A DNA stretch of 64,000 bases, taken from assembly GCF_041468085.1 (NCBI RefSeq), contig NZ_CP121017.1, forward strand, positions 4,251,501 to 4,315,500, read 5' to 3'. The notes beneath the pieces were generated by a model. It had not been told where the DNA came from and searched no databases. It was given only the letters and a program-made list of their open reading frames with translations. Below, one piece after another: positions 36,960 through 47,001 of this stretch (its first letter is position 1; each line of letters starts with the position of its first letter). The stretch comes from Tistrella mobilis. GTDB taxonomy: Bacteria > Pseudomonadota > Alphaproteobacteria > Tistrellales > Tistrellaceae. Both the position numbers and the translations under genes were made by a program.

Positions 36960-37585
36960 CGGCGGGCGGCGAGGAGCGTCTGCCCCTGAGAATCTGCGTG
37001 ATCGGCGACAGTTTCGTGGCCGGTGCGGGCGACAGCACCTGCCTGGGCTGGGCGGGCCGCGTGGCGGCAAAGGCCATCGCACGCGGTGCCGATCTCACCC
37101 TCTACAATCTGGGCATCCGCCGCGACACCAGCCGCGACATCGCCGAACGCTGGCTGAGCGAAAGCCGCGCCCGGCTGCCGGAGGGCGTCGACGGCCGGCT
37201 GATCTTCGCCTTCGGGGTCAATGACCGCATGGAGGCGCCCACGCCCTCTGGCACCAGGCTGCCGATGGCCGAAAGTCTCGCCAATGCCGAGGGCATTCTG
37301 AGGGTTGCCGGCGCCCGCCGGCCCGTGCTGATGGTCGGTCCGCCGCCGATCGCGGAAGACGAGCCCAATCTGCGCATCCGGGCATTGAGCGACGCCCTCG
37401 GGCCGATCTGCCGGCGCCTGGACGTGCCATGGCTGCCGGTCTTCGATGCCCTGGCCGCAGATCCGGTCTGGATGGCAGAGGTCCGTGCCGGCGATGGTGC
37501 CCATCCGGATGCCGCAGGATATGAACGCCTTGCCACGTTGATCGAAGGCTGGCCGGCCTGGCGGGCCTGGACCGGCAGCACCTGA
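36956..37585 (+). CDS. SGNH/GDSL hydrolase
   Basis: The 209-residue protein carries the GDSL-type block I motif ICVIGDSFVAG (about 13-23, nucleophile Ser), Gly and Asn of blocks II/III (YNLGIRRDTS; FAFGVNDRMEA), and block V DGAHPDAAGYERLA (catalytic Asp and His). Members hydrolyse esters, lipids or acetylated sugars. No signal peptide is visible, so it is probably cytoplasmic. The ATG overlaps the stop of the Crp-like gene, which suggests co-translation. Confidence 0.85.
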   Translation: MTAGGEERLPLRICVIGDSFVAGAGDSTCLGWAGRVAAKAIARGADLTLYNLGIRRDTSRDIAERWLSESRARLPEGVDGRLIFAFGVNDRMEAPTPSGTRLPMAESLANAEGILRVAGARRPVLMVGPPPIAEDEPNLRIRALSDALGPICRRLDVPWLPVFDALAADPVWMAEVRAGDGAHPDAAGYERLATLIEGWPAWRAWTGST

Positions 37586-37601
37586 CACGGCCTTGGCCGG
37601 G

Positions 37602-38603
37602 TCAGCGCGGCATCTTTGCAATCTCGGCCATCAGCCAGTCCCGAAAGGCCGACACCGCCGGCCGGCGCAGCCCGGCTTCGGTTGCAACCAGATAATAACC
37701 CCAGCCGTCATCAGCACTGATGTCGGGGAAAAGCGGCACCAGCCTGCCGGCCGCGATCGCATCGGCCGTAAGCGACGGCCGGCCGATGGCGATGCCCTGA
37801 CCGGCTTCCGCCGCCTCGATCACCGCAGTCGATTCACTGAAGACCGGTCCGCCCGGCCCGGCGGCGATCACCTCCGGCATCGCCACCCCCGCCGCCCGGA
37901 ACCAGCAGCCCCAATCATCGAGTTCGGCGAAGTGCAGTCGCACCTGATCCAGCAGGCAGGCGGGCGCAAAATCAGTGCGGGCACGCAGCGCGGCGGCCAA
38001 AGCAGGCGCTGCGACCGGGGTGAGGGGTTCGGGACCGAGCGGCAGCACCACCAGACCGCGCCAGTCCCCGCGCCCCCAGCGCAGGGCGATATCGGCCTCG
38101 CCGCGGGCGAGGTCGACATGGTGACGCTGGCTGTCGAGACGCACGGCCAGATCGGGCTGCGCCTTCAGGAACCCGCCGATGCGGGGGGCCAGCCAGAGGC
38201 TTGCAAAACTCGGCGCCACGCCGACGGTCAGGATGCCGGGCGCCGTGCGGGCCAGCGCCCGTTCATAGGCATGGGCCATCCCGTCCAGCGCCTGATGGGC
38301 GGCATCGGCAAGGTCGGCACCGACAGCGGTCAGGCGGACCCCGCGGGCTTCGCGTTCGAACAGCTTCAGCCCCAGCCGGTCTTCCAGCGTCTTCACCTGC
38401 TGGCTGACGGCCCCGGGGGTAAGGCCAAGCTCTCCTGCTGCCGCCGCCATGCCGCCCAGCCGCGCCGCGGCGGTAAAGGCCCGGATCGCATTCAGCGGCA
38501 GGCGCGCAATAGTGCGCGCCCGCGCGATCTCGGGCCGAAGCGCCGGATCGGCATGGGCGCCCCCCGGTTCGGGATTGGGATCGCGGAGCGGAGCATCTGC
38601 CAT
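37602..38603 (-). CDS. LysR-family regulator, GcvA-like
   Basis: The 333-residue protein has a helix-turn-helix after a Pro/Arg-rich N-terminal extension (about residues 1-35). The LPLNAIRAFTAAARLGGMAAAAGELGLTPGAVSQQVKTLE segment places it in the GcvA group. The effector domain follows with SFASLWLAPRIGGF. The ATG at 38603 has the longest plausible N-terminus; starts within the extension are possible. It directly follows the IleRS-like gene (stop at 38611), with an interval of about seven bases, so the two genes may be co-transcribed. Confidence 0.82.
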   Translation of the reverse strand: MADAPLRDPNPEPGGAHADPALRPEIARARTIARLPLNAIRAFTAAARLGGMAAAAGELGLTPGAVSQQVKTLEDRLGLKLFEREARGVRLTAVGADLADAAHQALDGMAHAYERALARTAPGILTVGVAPSFASLWLAPRIGGFLKAQPDLAVRLDSQRHHVDLARGEADIALRWGRGDWRGLVVLPLGPEPLTPVAAPALAAALRARTDFAPACLLDQVRLHFAELDDWGCWFRAAGVAMPEVIAAGPGGPVFSESTAVIEAAEAGQGIAIGRPSLTADAIAAGRLVPLFPDISADDGWGYYLVATEAGLRRPAVSAFRDWLMAEIAKMPR

Positions 38604-38610
38604 GCGCCGA

Positions 38611-39777
38611 TCATGCCGTGGCGGGAAGAACCGGTCCAGGGGCAGCAAGCCGTGCTATGGGGGCCGCACCTGCCGGAAGGCTGCGAAGGCGCAGGCGCCC
38701 CACCCCCAGCAGACGGGCAAGTTCACCATCGCGGAAGGGCGGCCGCCGGTCGGCAGGCAGATCCAGTTCGACGACGGTATCCGCCCCGAAAGTCTTCCCC
38801 GCTGCAACATCCCGCACCAGGGCCCGCAGCCGGTCCAGGCGCCGGTTGGCGAGGATCGTTCCCGGCGTCGCCCAAAGCGGATCCACCGACGGCCAGAGAC
38901 GTTCATGAACGCTGCCGGCCCCGGCACCCCAGCGCGCCAGCCAGGCTTCTTCGGCGGTAAAGGGCAGAAGCGGCGCAACCCAGGCGACCAGATGGTTGAA
39001 GGCGCGGGCGGCGACCGCCGCGACCGCCCGCCGCCCCGAGGCATCCGCATCGGCCGCCAGCAGCCCGGCCCGCAATCCCGCCCAGCCGGTGGTCAGCTCA
39101 TCGGCGCAGAACCGTGTCAGCCGGGCCAGCATCGCCGGCAGATCGGCCGCCTCCAGATCGTCGCGCAGCTCGGCATCGATCTCGACCAGCCGGGTGAGCA
39201 GCAGGATCTCGGGCAGATCGAGCCGGTCGACCGGCGGAAGCAGCCCGGCCGGTGCCACCGACAGATGATCGAGCATCCGGCCAAGGGTCACACGGATGCA
39301 CTGGAATGCGGCAGAAGCGTCGGCATCGTCACCGGCCGCAAACCGTGCACGGAGCAGATCGGCACCCTCCTGGTCCGCATGCCCGGCCCAACGCCGCCAC
39401 TCGGCGCCGGCGTCACTCTGGGGGGCATCGGCATCCGCCAGCAGGCCGAGCCGCCGGCCGGCGGCATGGGCGGCCCCGGCCGGGGGGGGCGTGTCGAACC
39501 CGGCCATGCGCCGGGCGCGCGCCAGCATGTCCTGGCAGAGAGCCTCCTCGACCACGCCTGCGCCCGGCGGCAGGATCCCGGGCATGTCGGGCAGGGCCGC
39601 GCGCGGCCGGCCGGCGCAGGCGCTGCGGACACGGCGATGCAGGCGCATCTCGGTCCACGCCTCCACGAGCCTGGTTTCGCGTGCGGGATCAGCCTCGACG
39701 GAGAAGGTCAGATGCCCGGAGACGGAAGGATGATCGGAAAAGGGCGTGGCGGTGGCCTGAAGAAGCAGCTCGGTCAT
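38611..39777 (-). CDS. Stand-alone protein resembling the C-terminal part of isoleucyl-tRNA synthetase
   Basis: The 388-residue protein has no catalytic HIGH or KMSKS motif. Residues about 188-320 nonetheless resemble the anticodon-binding helical domain of IleRS: LPEILLLTRLVEIDAELRD (like the R-x-x-ELD helix), LTRFCADELTTGW (like LTNFC-DLS), then the hallmark WVAPLLPFTAEEAWLARW (266-283) and SVHERLWP. The N-terminal 150 residues are not recognised. It may be a degenerate IleRS fragment, a paralogue adapted to tRNA or peptide binding, or part of a split regulator; the open frame and normal codon use argue for a maintained gene. A LysR gene follows seven bases downstream. Confidence 0.6.
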   Translation of the reverse strand: MTELLLQATATPFSDHPSVSGHLTFSVEADPARETRLVEAWTEMRLHRRVRSACAGRPRAALPDMPGILPPGAGVVEEALCQDMLARARRMAGFDTPPPAGAAHAAGRRLGLLADADAPQSDAGAEWRRWAGHADQEGADLLRARFAAGDDADASAAFQCIRVTLGRMLDHLSVAPAGLLPPVDRLDLPEILLLTRLVEIDAELRDDLEAADLPAMLARLTRFCADELTTGWAGLRAGLLAADADASGRRAVAAVAARAFNHLVAWVAPLLPFTAEEAWLARWGAGAGSVHERLWPSVDPLWATPGTILANRRLDRLRALVRDVAAGKTFGADTVVELDLPADRRPPFRDGELARLLGVGRLRLRSLPAGAAPIARLAAPGPVLPATA

Positions 39778-40107
39778 GATCGGATCCCGTCGGTCGTACC
39801 GCCCCGCCGGGCGGTCCTTCCGATGCGAAACCGGGACCTCGTCTCCGAGCGGTCAGGCGGTGCCTGTATCGTCGCTCCGGCGCCCTATGACGACGCCGGT
39901 CCCGGCCTCCGCAGAGACCGGGCGGGAAATTCGCGCAATCGATACCGATACCAGGCAGCGGCCACGGGCGGCCGGGGAGCGGCGGGCATGCGTGCAGATG
40001 CCGACGATCATGACTGCCCTCCTCTCCTGCGCGTGACGAACCTGTGCGGGGAAGCCTGCGCGATGGCGCACCTCTCCGTCAAGAACGATCTGCCGGGGGG
40101 GTGCCCG
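39778..40107. other. Intergenic interval without a recognisable gene
   Basis: This 330-bp stretch separates the IleRS-like gene and the chemoreceptor, both on the reverse strand. I see no conserved frame, palindrome or terminator with a T-run. It must hold the promoter of the IleRS-like gene. Confidence 0.4.
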
Positions 40108-42192
40108 TCAGCCGGCGCGGATCCGCGCCAGGATCTCACGTACCACCTGGTCGAGCCGCGAAACAGTCGTGGTGAGTTCCTCGGTACCAGCCAGTACCGC
40201 ATCGGCGGCATCGCCGGTCCGGTCGGAGGCCTGCCCCACCTCGGCCGCGCGCACCGACACCCGGTCGGTTGCGGTGGCGGCTTCCTGGACGTTGCGGGCG
40301 ATTTCGGCGGTGGCGGCCCCCTGCTGATCGATGGCCGAGGCGATGGTGAGCGCAATCTCGTGCATCTCACGAATGCTGACCGTCACCCGGTCGATCGCCG
40401 TGCCCATATCGGCCGCAGCGCCCTGGATCTCGCCCAACCGCCCCGAAATATCGGCGGTCGCCCGCGCAGTCTGATCGGCCAGCGCCTTCACCTCGGATGC
40501 GACCACGGCAAAGCCCTTGCCGGCCTCGCCGGCACGGGCCGCCTCGATGGTGGCATTCAGCGCCAGAAGATTGGTCTGGCCGGCGATGTCGCCGATCAGC
40601 GACACCACCTGGCCGATCACACGGCCCGTCTCGGCCAGCCGCTTCGCCTGGCTGTCAGCACTGCCCGCCTCTTCGACCGCCCGATCGGCGGCACCGCGGG
40701 CCCGACCGACCTGGGAGCCGATCTCACCGATCGAGGCCGACAATTCTTCCGCCGCGGCGGAGACGGTCTGGACATTGGCGGCAGCCGCTCGCGATTCGGC
40801 ATCCACCGCCCGTGCACCATCGATCGATGTCGCCGACATCTGGCCCATCCCGACTGCGGTGTCGCGCATCCGCGCCGCCGCGGTGATCAACTCCTGCAGC
40901 ATCCGGCCCGCCTCCTGTTCAAAAGCGTCGGCGATCCGCCGGCGTTCGGATGCAAGCTCCGCTTCATGGGCCTCGCGCCGTCGCTCTGCCTCGTGGGCCA
41001 GTTCGTCGGCGCGGGCCAGACCGTCGCGGAACACGACCACAGTGCGGGCCATGGCACCGATTTCGTCGGCCCGGGCCGTTGCCGGCACCTCGATCGCGCG
41101 ATCGCCCTCGGCCAGCTGATGCATGGTACCGGTCAGCCGGCGGATCGGTGCGGCAATCGCGTGCCCCATCCAGAACAGCGCGAGCCCGGCACCCAGGGCG
41201 ATCACCACCAGGCCGATCGACAGCCGTCGCTCCACGGCGCGGGCTTCGGCGAAGACCGCCGCCTCTGGCACCGTGACCAGCACCGTCCAATGTGCCGCAC
41301 CACGGCCCGGATCCACCGGCAGCGCCCGGACCAGAACCGGGCCGGCGGGCCCGGCCACCTCGGCACCATCCAGCGCCCTTTCGACCGGCCCGCTCGCCGT
41401 TGCCTTCAGGATGCCGGCAATCGCCGGGGCCGTCGCCGGCTTCCCGCGGCGCGCGTCGTCGGGATGAACCACCCACAATCCGTCGGCGGACAATACCGCC
41501 ACCTGGCCGCTGCCGAAGGGTCTGGCCGCACCGATCCGCCGCTGCAGGTCATCGAGGCCCAGATCGACGGTGGCGACGCCGACCGGCTTGCCCGCCCGCA
41601 GAATGGGGGCAGCGGCCGTGGTCATCAGCACATCCCGCCCGGCGACGGGATAAAGATAGGGCTCGGTCACCAGGCTGCGGCCGGCACGCATGGGCGCGCC
41701 ATACCAGGCGTCCGCCGCCGCATCCATGATCAACGGCTCGGTCACCACGCCGCCATCAGCGGTGCGCGACATATAGGGCACGAACCGGCCTTCGGCGTCA
41801 CCGAGACCGGTGTTGCGGAAATCGGCATCCCGCCCGTCGGGCAGGCCGGGCTGCCAGCCAAGGCCACCGCCGACCACCCCCGCCTCGGCCGCGATCACCC
41901 CGTGCAATGCCGCGGCCAGGGCCGTGCGATCGGTGACGCCGGCAGCCAGCATGCCGGTCTGCCCGGCCGCCATCGTCTCGGCCAGGGCAACGGCACGGCC
42001 GATCTCTTCCGCCACCACCGCCGCCTGGCCGGCTGCCGTCTCCGCCAGAATCCGGTCGGCCGCAAGCCGCGCCGCCTCTTCCTGGGTCCGCAGCACATAG
42101 GCAGTCGCCAGCCCGAAGCCGACGAGCAGGATCCCACCGCCCAGCACCAGGATGCGCAGGCGCAGGGATCTGAAGATACCGCGTCCGGCCAT
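40108..42192 (-). CDS. Methyl-accepting chemotaxis protein with periplasmic dCache-like sensor
   Basis: The 694-residue receptor has an N-terminal membrane helix (about 10-31), a large periplasmic domain (about 35-325) with dCache features ([51 protein letters not shown]), and a second helix (about 327-345). A HAMP domain and a signalling domain follow, with the hairpin tip [33 protein letters not shown]. It senses a small ligand outside and controls CheA. No C-terminal CheR-docking pentapeptide is visible. It stands alone between reverse-strand genes; the ligand cannot be predicted. Confidence 0.9.
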   Translation of the reverse strand: MAGRGIFRSLRLRILVLGGGILLVGFGLATAYVLRTQEEAARLAADRILAETAAGQAAVVAEEIGRAVALAETMAAGQTGMLAAGVTDRTALAAALHGVIAAEAGVVGGGLGWQPGLPDGRDADFRNTGLGDAEGRFVPYMSRTADGGVVTEPLIMDAAADAWYGAPMRAGRSLVTEPYLYPVAGRDVLMTTAAAPILRAGKPVGVATVDLGLDDLQRRIGAARPFGSGQVAVLSADGLWVVHPDDARRGKPATAPAIAGILKATASGPVERALDGAEVAGPAGPVLVRALPVDPGRGAAHWTVLVTVPEAAVFAEARAVERRLSIGLVVIALGAGLALFWMGHAIAAPIRRLTGTMHQLAEGDRAIEVPATARADEIGAMARTVVVFRDGLARADELAHEAERRREAHEAELASERRRIADAFEQEAGRMLQELITAAARMRDTAVGMGQMSATSIDGARAVDAESRAAAANVQTVSAAAEELSASIGEIGSQVGRARGAADRAVEEAGSADSQAKRLAETGRVIGQVVSLIGDIAGQTNLLALNATIEAARAGEAGKGFAVVASEVKALADQTARATADISGRLGEIQGAAADMGTAIDRVTVSIREMHEIALTIASAIDQQGAATAEIARNVQEAATATDRVSVRAAEVGQASDRTGDAADAVLAGTEELTTTVSRLDQVVREILARIRAG

Positions 42193-42373
42193 GTCGCCCT
42201 CCGTCCATGTCGTGTGTCCGATCTATCACACCAACCATGACGCGCGGATGACGATCCGGCTGTGGTTCAGCGGCATTCCCCCTCACCCCCAGAAATCCTC
42301 GATGGACCCACGCCCGCAGATGGGCGAGGCTTCATACGTTCCTCCGCCAGGCCCTCGCCGGATATGCGCCCCC

Positions 42374-42943
42374 ATGCCCGATACTGCCCCAGCCCATACA
42401 CCGCTCGTCACTGCCCTGCCGGTGCCGATCATCCGGCCTCTCGTCGATGCCGATGGAGACGGGCTGATCGCCCTCATCGATCTCTGCTGGTCCGCCTATC
42501 CGGGCTGCATCCTGGATGTCGATGGTGAACTGCCGGAGCTGCGCCACTATGCCAGCCATGTCGATGCCCGTGGCGGTGCCGCCTGGGTGGCCGTTGCAGG
42601 CGGCGATCCCGCTGCCCCGGCAACGGCGGACACGATCCTGGCCAGTTGCGCGGTGATGGCGGCAGAGGGCGAAGCAGCGGGCCATTTCGAGTTGTTCAAA
42701 CTGTATGTCTCACCACGGGCACGGCGGCTCGGCCTCGCCCGACGGATGCTGGTGCGCGCCATCGAACACGCCCGCAACGCCGGTGGCCGGCATCTGATGC
42801 TCTGGACAGATACCCGTTTCGCCGAGGGCCATGCCTTCTACGAGGCGCACGGCTTCGTACGGGCCCCCGTGACCCGCGAGCTTCACGATCTCAGCCGTTC
42901 GGTCGAATACCGCTACGACCTGCCGCTCGGATCCGACGCATGA
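42374..42943 (+). CDS. GNAT-family N-acetyltransferase
   Basis: The 189-residue protein has a GNAT fold with the acetyl-CoA motif A region (LYVSPRARRLGLARRMLVRAIEHARNAG, about 115-142) and a C-terminal FYEAHGFVRAPVTRELHD segment. The ATG at 42374 follows the promoter interval divergent from the chemoreceptor. It overlaps the next gene, an EamA permease, by 4 bp, so the two are likely co-expressed. The acceptor is unknown. Confidence 0.82.
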   Translation: MPDTAPAHTPLVTALPVPIIRPLVDADGDGLIALIDLCWSAYPGCILDVDGELPELRHYASHVDARGGAAWVAVAGGDPAAPATADTILASCAVMAAEGEAAGHFELFKLYVSPRARRLGLARRMLVRAIEHARNAGGRHLMLWTDTRFAEGHAFYEAHGFVRAPVTRELHDLSRSVEYRYDLPLGSDA

Positions 42944-43851
42944 GTGCGTCTGGCGGAACCGAAGCCGCCGGCACCCGGCCGGTCGGGGCGATGCTGCTGG
43001 CGGTCTGCCTGCTCTCGACCATGGATGTGGTGGTGAAGCTGCTGGGCGGCGATCACGGCATCGGCCAGATCGTGCTGCTCAAATCCGCGGCCTCCCTGCC
43101 CTGGGTCGGGCTCTGGTGGCTGCTCAGGCCCGAGCGCAGCACCTGGCGACTGGCCCGGCCGGCGGCTCATCTGCTGCGCGGTGTGCTGCTGGCGATCGCA
43201 GGTTTCGGCTTCTTTACCGCCTTCACCCTGCTGCCGCTGGCAGAGGCCTATGCCATCCTCTTCACGGCCCCGATCGTGACCGTGCTGCTCGCCTGGGCAC
43301 TGATGGGGGAACGGCCGGGCAAGGGGGCGGGCATCGCCCTCTCGGCCGGTTTCCTGGGCGTGCTGGTGGTCGCCTCGCCGGGGTTGATGGTCCAGGACGA
43401 TCAGGGCCATGGCCCGCTGACGGGCTATGTGGCGGCGCTGATCGGCACGGTCGGCTATGCCGGCGTCATCGTGACCACCCGCAAGCTGGCGCCCTCGGAG
43501 GGCATCGGGGCGCTGGCGCTGAGCGCCAACCTGGTCGCGGGCACGGTTGCAATTCCGGTGGCGCTGATCGACTGGACGCCGGTCTCGGCCACCCAGCTTG
43601 CCGGCTATCTGGTCGTGGCCGGGCTGAGTGTCAGCGGAATCGCGCTGATTTCCTGGGCCTTGGCCCGGGTCGAAGTGCAGCGGGTGGCCCCGCTGGAATA
43701 CACCGCTTTCGCCTGGGCCGTGCTCTATGACTGGGCGATCTGGCGGACGACGCCGGGCCTGGCCTCGATCATGGGGGCTGCGATCATCGTCAGCGCCTGC
43801 CTTTGGCTGGAGACCCGCCGCGCCGCCGGACAGAGGCGGGCGGCGGGCTGA
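42940..43851 (+). CDS. EamA/DMT-family transporter
   Basis: The 303-residue protein has about ten hydrophobic helices in two EamA halves. The first contains GFGFFTAFTLLPLAEAYAILFTAPIVTVLLAW, typical for drug/metabolite transporters. The second includes ISWALARVEVQRVAPLEYTAFAWAVLYD. Such proteins export metabolites or small molecules across the inner membrane. The ATG overlaps the stop of the GNAT gene, so an acetylate-then-export pairing is possible but unproven. Confidence 0.85.
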   Translation: MSASGGTEAAGTRPVGAMLLAVCLLSTMDVVVKLLGGDHGIGQIVLLKSAASLPWVGLWWLLRPERSTWRLARPAAHLLRGVLLAIAGFGFFTAFTLLPLAEAYAILFTAPIVTVLLAWALMGERPGKGAGIALSAGFLGVLVVASPGLMVQDDQGHGPLTGYVAALIGTVGYAGVIVTTRKLAPSEGIGALALSANLVAGTVAIPVALIDWTPVSATQLAGYLVVAGLSVSGIALISWALARVEVQRVAPLEYTAFAWAVLYDWAIWRTTPGLASIMGAAIIVSACLWLETRRAAGQRRAAG

Positions 43852-43897
43852 CTTCGGGGGGACGCCAGGGGTTGATGGTGCGGGTTGATCCCCGCCA

Positions 43898-45466
43898 TCA
43901 ACCCCGCGCAGCCATGTCCTTCAGCTGCGCCTTCAGCACCTTGCCGGTGGCGGTTGCCGGGAAGGCATCCATGATCACGAACTCGGCCGGGCGCTTATAG
44001 GGCGCCAGCCGTTCCGCAACCCAGCCGGCGAGCGCCTCGCGGGTCAGCACCCGCCCCGGCACCGGCTGGACGAAGGCCACCACCTCTTCATTGCCGGGGA
44101 CCGTCCGGCCGACCACGGCCGACTGCGCCACATCGGGATGGGCGTTCAGCACCCCCTCCACCTCGGGCGGGTAGACGTTGAAACCCGAGCGGATGATCAG
44201 CTCCTTGGCCCGCCCGGCGATGAAGATCCGGCCACCCTCGACACGCGCCAGATCACCGGTGTCGAACCAGCCTCCCGGCTTCATCACCTCGGCCGTCAAC
44301 TCCGGCGCCTTGTAATAGCCCTTCATCACCCCGGGGCTGTGGATCCAGAGCCGGCCGACCTGGCCGTCGGGCAGGTCGCGGTCGTCGGCATCGACCACCT
44401 TGACCGCCATATTCGGCAACGGCCGGCCGACGCTGTCGTCGATGGCCGGTTCCGCGGGGGTGGTCTGCGACACAGCAGAGGTCGTCTCGGTCAGGCCGTA
44501 ACCGTTGTGGAGCGAGGTTCCCACCAGCGCCTCGGCCGCTGCCTTCACGGCCGGATCCAGCGGCGAACCGCCCGCCGAGCAATAGCGCAGATATGGCCGG
44601 GCGATCGATGTCTGGCCGCGCGATTTCAGCACCGCCAGCAGGCGCTGATACATCGCAGGCACGCCCTGGAACATGGTGACGCCCTCGTCCGCCAGCGCGC
44701 GGAAGACGGCATCGGGGTCGAAACGCGGCGCCAGGCGCAGCGTCGCCCCACGCATCATCGATCCGGTCAGCACCGACGACAGGCCGAAGATGTGCGACAT
44801 CGGCAGCACGGCATAGACCACGTCGCGATGGGTGATCTGGCGGCCGCGGCCGGATTCATCCGCCACCAGGATCAGATTGGCGTGGGTGATCATCACACCC
44901 TTGGGATTGCCGGTGGTGCCGGTGGTATAGACCAGCGCCGCCACCTGCCCCGGGCCCTCTTCCACCGGCTCGGGCATCGCCTCCGGGTTTTCGGGCGACA
45001 GCATCACCCGGCCCAGCGCGCCCAGATCGATCTCCCCGGCCCCGGCCCTCGCACCATGGGCGGCAGCCTCAGGCGATACGCCGCTGGTATAAAGGATGCG
45101 CCGGGCCCCCGAATGGGCCGCGATCCGGTCCACCTCCGCCCCGGTCAGCCGGGCATTGAGCGGGATGACCCAGACATCGCGGCGGCTGGCGGCCAGGATC
45201 GCGCCGACCAGGGCGGGCGCATTCTCCGAGACCACCAGCAGCCGGTCCCCCGGCCGCACGCCCCAACCGTCGAGCCGGCGGGCCAGGGCCTCGCTCTCGG
45301 CCATCAGTTCGGCAAAGCTGATCCGGCCGTCGTCATGGATGATCGCAGGCTTGTCCGGATGGGCGCGGGCGGCCGCCTCCATCACCTCGTGCAGGCGTCG
45401 ATAGCGATGCGGGTTGCCGACGTGATCCTCGAACCGTGGCGCCGCGGCGGGGGCGTCGGCGGTCAT
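43898..45466 (-). CDS. Acyl-CoA synthetase (class I adenylate-forming enzyme)
   Basis: The 522-residue enzyme activates a carboxylic acid by adenylation and CoA transfer. It has the P-loop YTTGTTGNPKGVMITHAN (about residues 171-188), the YGLTETTSAVSQ motif, the WFDTGDLAR adenine region and the C-terminal PRxxxK-type end FPATATGKVLK with the catalytic lysine. It lies in an operon with an acyl-CoA dehydrogenase (4-bp overlap). Chain length cannot be inferred; medium or long-chain and aromatic acids are possible. Confidence 0.88.
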   Translation of the reverse strand: MTADAPAAAPRFEDHVGNPHRYRRLHEVMEAAARAHPDKPAIIHDDGRISFAELMAESEALARRLDGWGVRPGDRLLVVSENAPALVGAILAASRRDVWVIPLNARLTGAEVDRIAAHSGARRILYTSGVSPEAAAHGARAGAGEIDLGALGRVMLSPENPEAMPEPVEEGPGQVAALVYTTGTTGNPKGVMITHANLILVADESGRGRQITHRDVVYAVLPMSHIFGLSSVLTGSMMRGATLRLAPRFDPDAVFRALADEGVTMFQGVPAMYQRLLAVLKSRGQTSIARPYLRYCSAGGSPLDPAVKAAAEALVGTSLHNGYGLTETTSAVSQTTPAEPAIDDSVGRPLPNMAVKVVDADDRDLPDGQVGRLWIHSPGVMKGYYKAPELTAEVMKPGGWFDTGDLARVEGGRIFIAGRAKELIIRSGFNVYPPEVEGVLNAHPDVAQSAVVGRTVPGNEEVVAFVQPVPGRVLTREALAGWVAERLAPYKRPAEFVIMDAFPATATGKVLKAQLKDMAARG

Positions 45467-46617
45467 GAACGGGCCTCGCGGATCATGTTGCGGGCGATCA
45501 CGATCTGCTGGATCTGGCTGGTGCCTTCATAGAGCCGGAACAGGCGGACATCGCGATAGAAACGCTCGACACCGTAATCGGCGATATAGCCGGCGCCGCC
45601 CAGGATCTGCACCGCCCGATCCGCCACCCGGCCGACCATCTCGGACGCGAAGAGCTTGCAGCACGAGGCGAGCATGTTGACGTCCTCGCCGGCATCGCGG
45701 CGGCGGGCGGCATCTTCGACCATGCAGCGCGCGGCGTAGGCCTCGGTACGGCTGTCGGCAAGCATGGCCTGAATCAGCTGGAATTCGGCGATCGGCTGGC
45801 CGAACTGACGGCGGTCCATGGCATAGCTGAGGGCGTCATGGATCAGGCGCTCGGCCACGCCGACACAGACCGACGCGATATGCAGCCGGCCGCGATCCAG
45901 CACCTTCATCGCGGTCTTGAAGCCCACGCCTTCGACGCCGCCGATCACCGCCGAGGCCGGCACGCGGCAATCCTCGAAGATCACATCCGCCGTATGGGCG
46001 CCGCGCTGGCCCATCTTGCGATCGGGCTTCGCCACCGTCAGACCGGGCGTGCCGCGCTCGACGATGAAGGCCGAGATGCCCGAGGCCCCGCGCTTCTCGG
46101 GGTCGGTTCGCGCCATCACCGTATAGATGCCGGCCTCGGGCGCATTGGTGATGTAGCGCTTGGTGCCGTTGAGCACATAGCCGTCACCGTCGCGCCGGGC
46201 ACTGGTCCTGAGGCTCGCCGCATCCGAGCCGCTTTCCGGTTCGGTGAGGCAGAAGGATCCGATCACCTCGCCCGAGGCCAGCTTCGGCAGCCACTGCGCC
46301 TTCTGTTCGGCGGTGCCGTCCATCACGATGCCCTGGGCGCCGATGCCGTTATTGGTGCCGAGCAGCGACCGGAAGGCGGGCGATGTCCAGCCCAGTTCGA
46401 AGGCGACCTTCACCTCTTCGGTCATCGACAGCCCGAGCCCGCCGAACTCTTCCGGAATCGACAGACCGAACAGGCCGAGCTCACGCATCTCGGCGACCAC
46501 CTCATGCGGGATCTCGTCGGTCTCGGCGACCTGATGCTCCAACGGCACCAGCCGCTCACGCACAAAGCGCCGGACGGTGCCGACCAGCTGTTCCAGGGTT
46601 TCGGGATCGAGGGCCAT
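45463..46617 (-). CDS. Acyl-CoA dehydrogenase
   Basis: The 384-residue flavoprotein has the ACAD fold with FCLTEPESGSDAASLRTSARRDG (FAD/substrate region), the YITNAPEA block, GVEGVGFKTAMKVLDRGRLHIAS, and a C-terminal ILGGAGYIADYGVERFYRDVRLFRLYEGTSQIQQIVIAR with the Glu in YEGTSQ as the catalytic base. It introduces a trans-2,3 double bond and passes electrons to ETF. Together with the adjacent acyl-CoA ligase it forms a two-step activation/oxidation operon for an unidentified acid. Confidence 0.92.
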   Translation of the reverse strand: MALDPETLEQLVGTVRRFVRERLVPLEHQVAETDEIPHEVVAEMRELGLFGLSIPEEFGGLGLSMTEEVKVAFELGWTSPAFRSLLGTNNGIGAQGIVMDGTAEQKAQWLPKLASGEVIGSFCLTEPESGSDAASLRTSARRDGDGYVLNGTKRYITNAPEAGIYTVMARTDPEKRGASGISAFIVERGTPGLTVAKPDRKMGQRGAHTADVIFEDCRVPASAVIGGVEGVGFKTAMKVLDRGRLHIASVCVGVAERLIHDALSYAMDRRQFGQPIAEFQLIQAMLADSRTEAYAARCMVEDAARRRDAGEDVNMLASCCKLFASEMVGRVADRAVQILGGAGYIADYGVERFYRDVRLFRLYEGTSQIQQIVIARNMIREARS

Positions 46618-47001
46618 GATTCGGGGAATTCCTCAACGCGGGCGAAGCGGATGCGGCGGGGATCGCAGCACGGCTGCAGACGAGAACGGCGGCCGCCACG
46701 TCGCCGGATGGCGGAGGGGTATCGCAACCGGCCACCGTCCTCATCGCCCGAAACGATAGAGGGGGGCGCGGGCATGGGTCAAATCAGCGGAATGTGTGGC
46801 CGCATAGTGGAATTTGATGAATGCGGACACCGTCGATGATCTACGTTCCGGCATACCGGTATCAGTATAACTTCGCCCCCGGCCTGGGTGACGATTGTGA
46901 TGCAGAACATTTCACCCTGGACGGCCTCGCCATTTTTGATGATGATCATCATATATAATTCGAAACCGCACCGGGCGGAACGGCTTGGAGGGACAAGGAC
47001 G
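46618..47001. promoter_or_regulatory. Divergent acyl-CoA / SDR intergenic region with a palindrome
   Basis: This 384-bp interval has no convincing gene. The right half is AT-rich (about 46850-46965), in contrast to the rest. It holds the perfect 14-bp palindrome ATGATGATCATCAT (46939-46952), whose central 12 bases recur at 62335-62346 before the RiPP-like locus. The ribosome site GGAGGGACAAGGA directly before 47002 fixes the SDR start. Confidence 0.45.

Noticed and set aside
38449-42240. A 1,263-codon plus-strand frame over the LysR, IleRS-like and chemoreceptor genes
   Set aside because: It runs across three genes on the opposite strand and has no coherent domain; it is a high-GC artefact.
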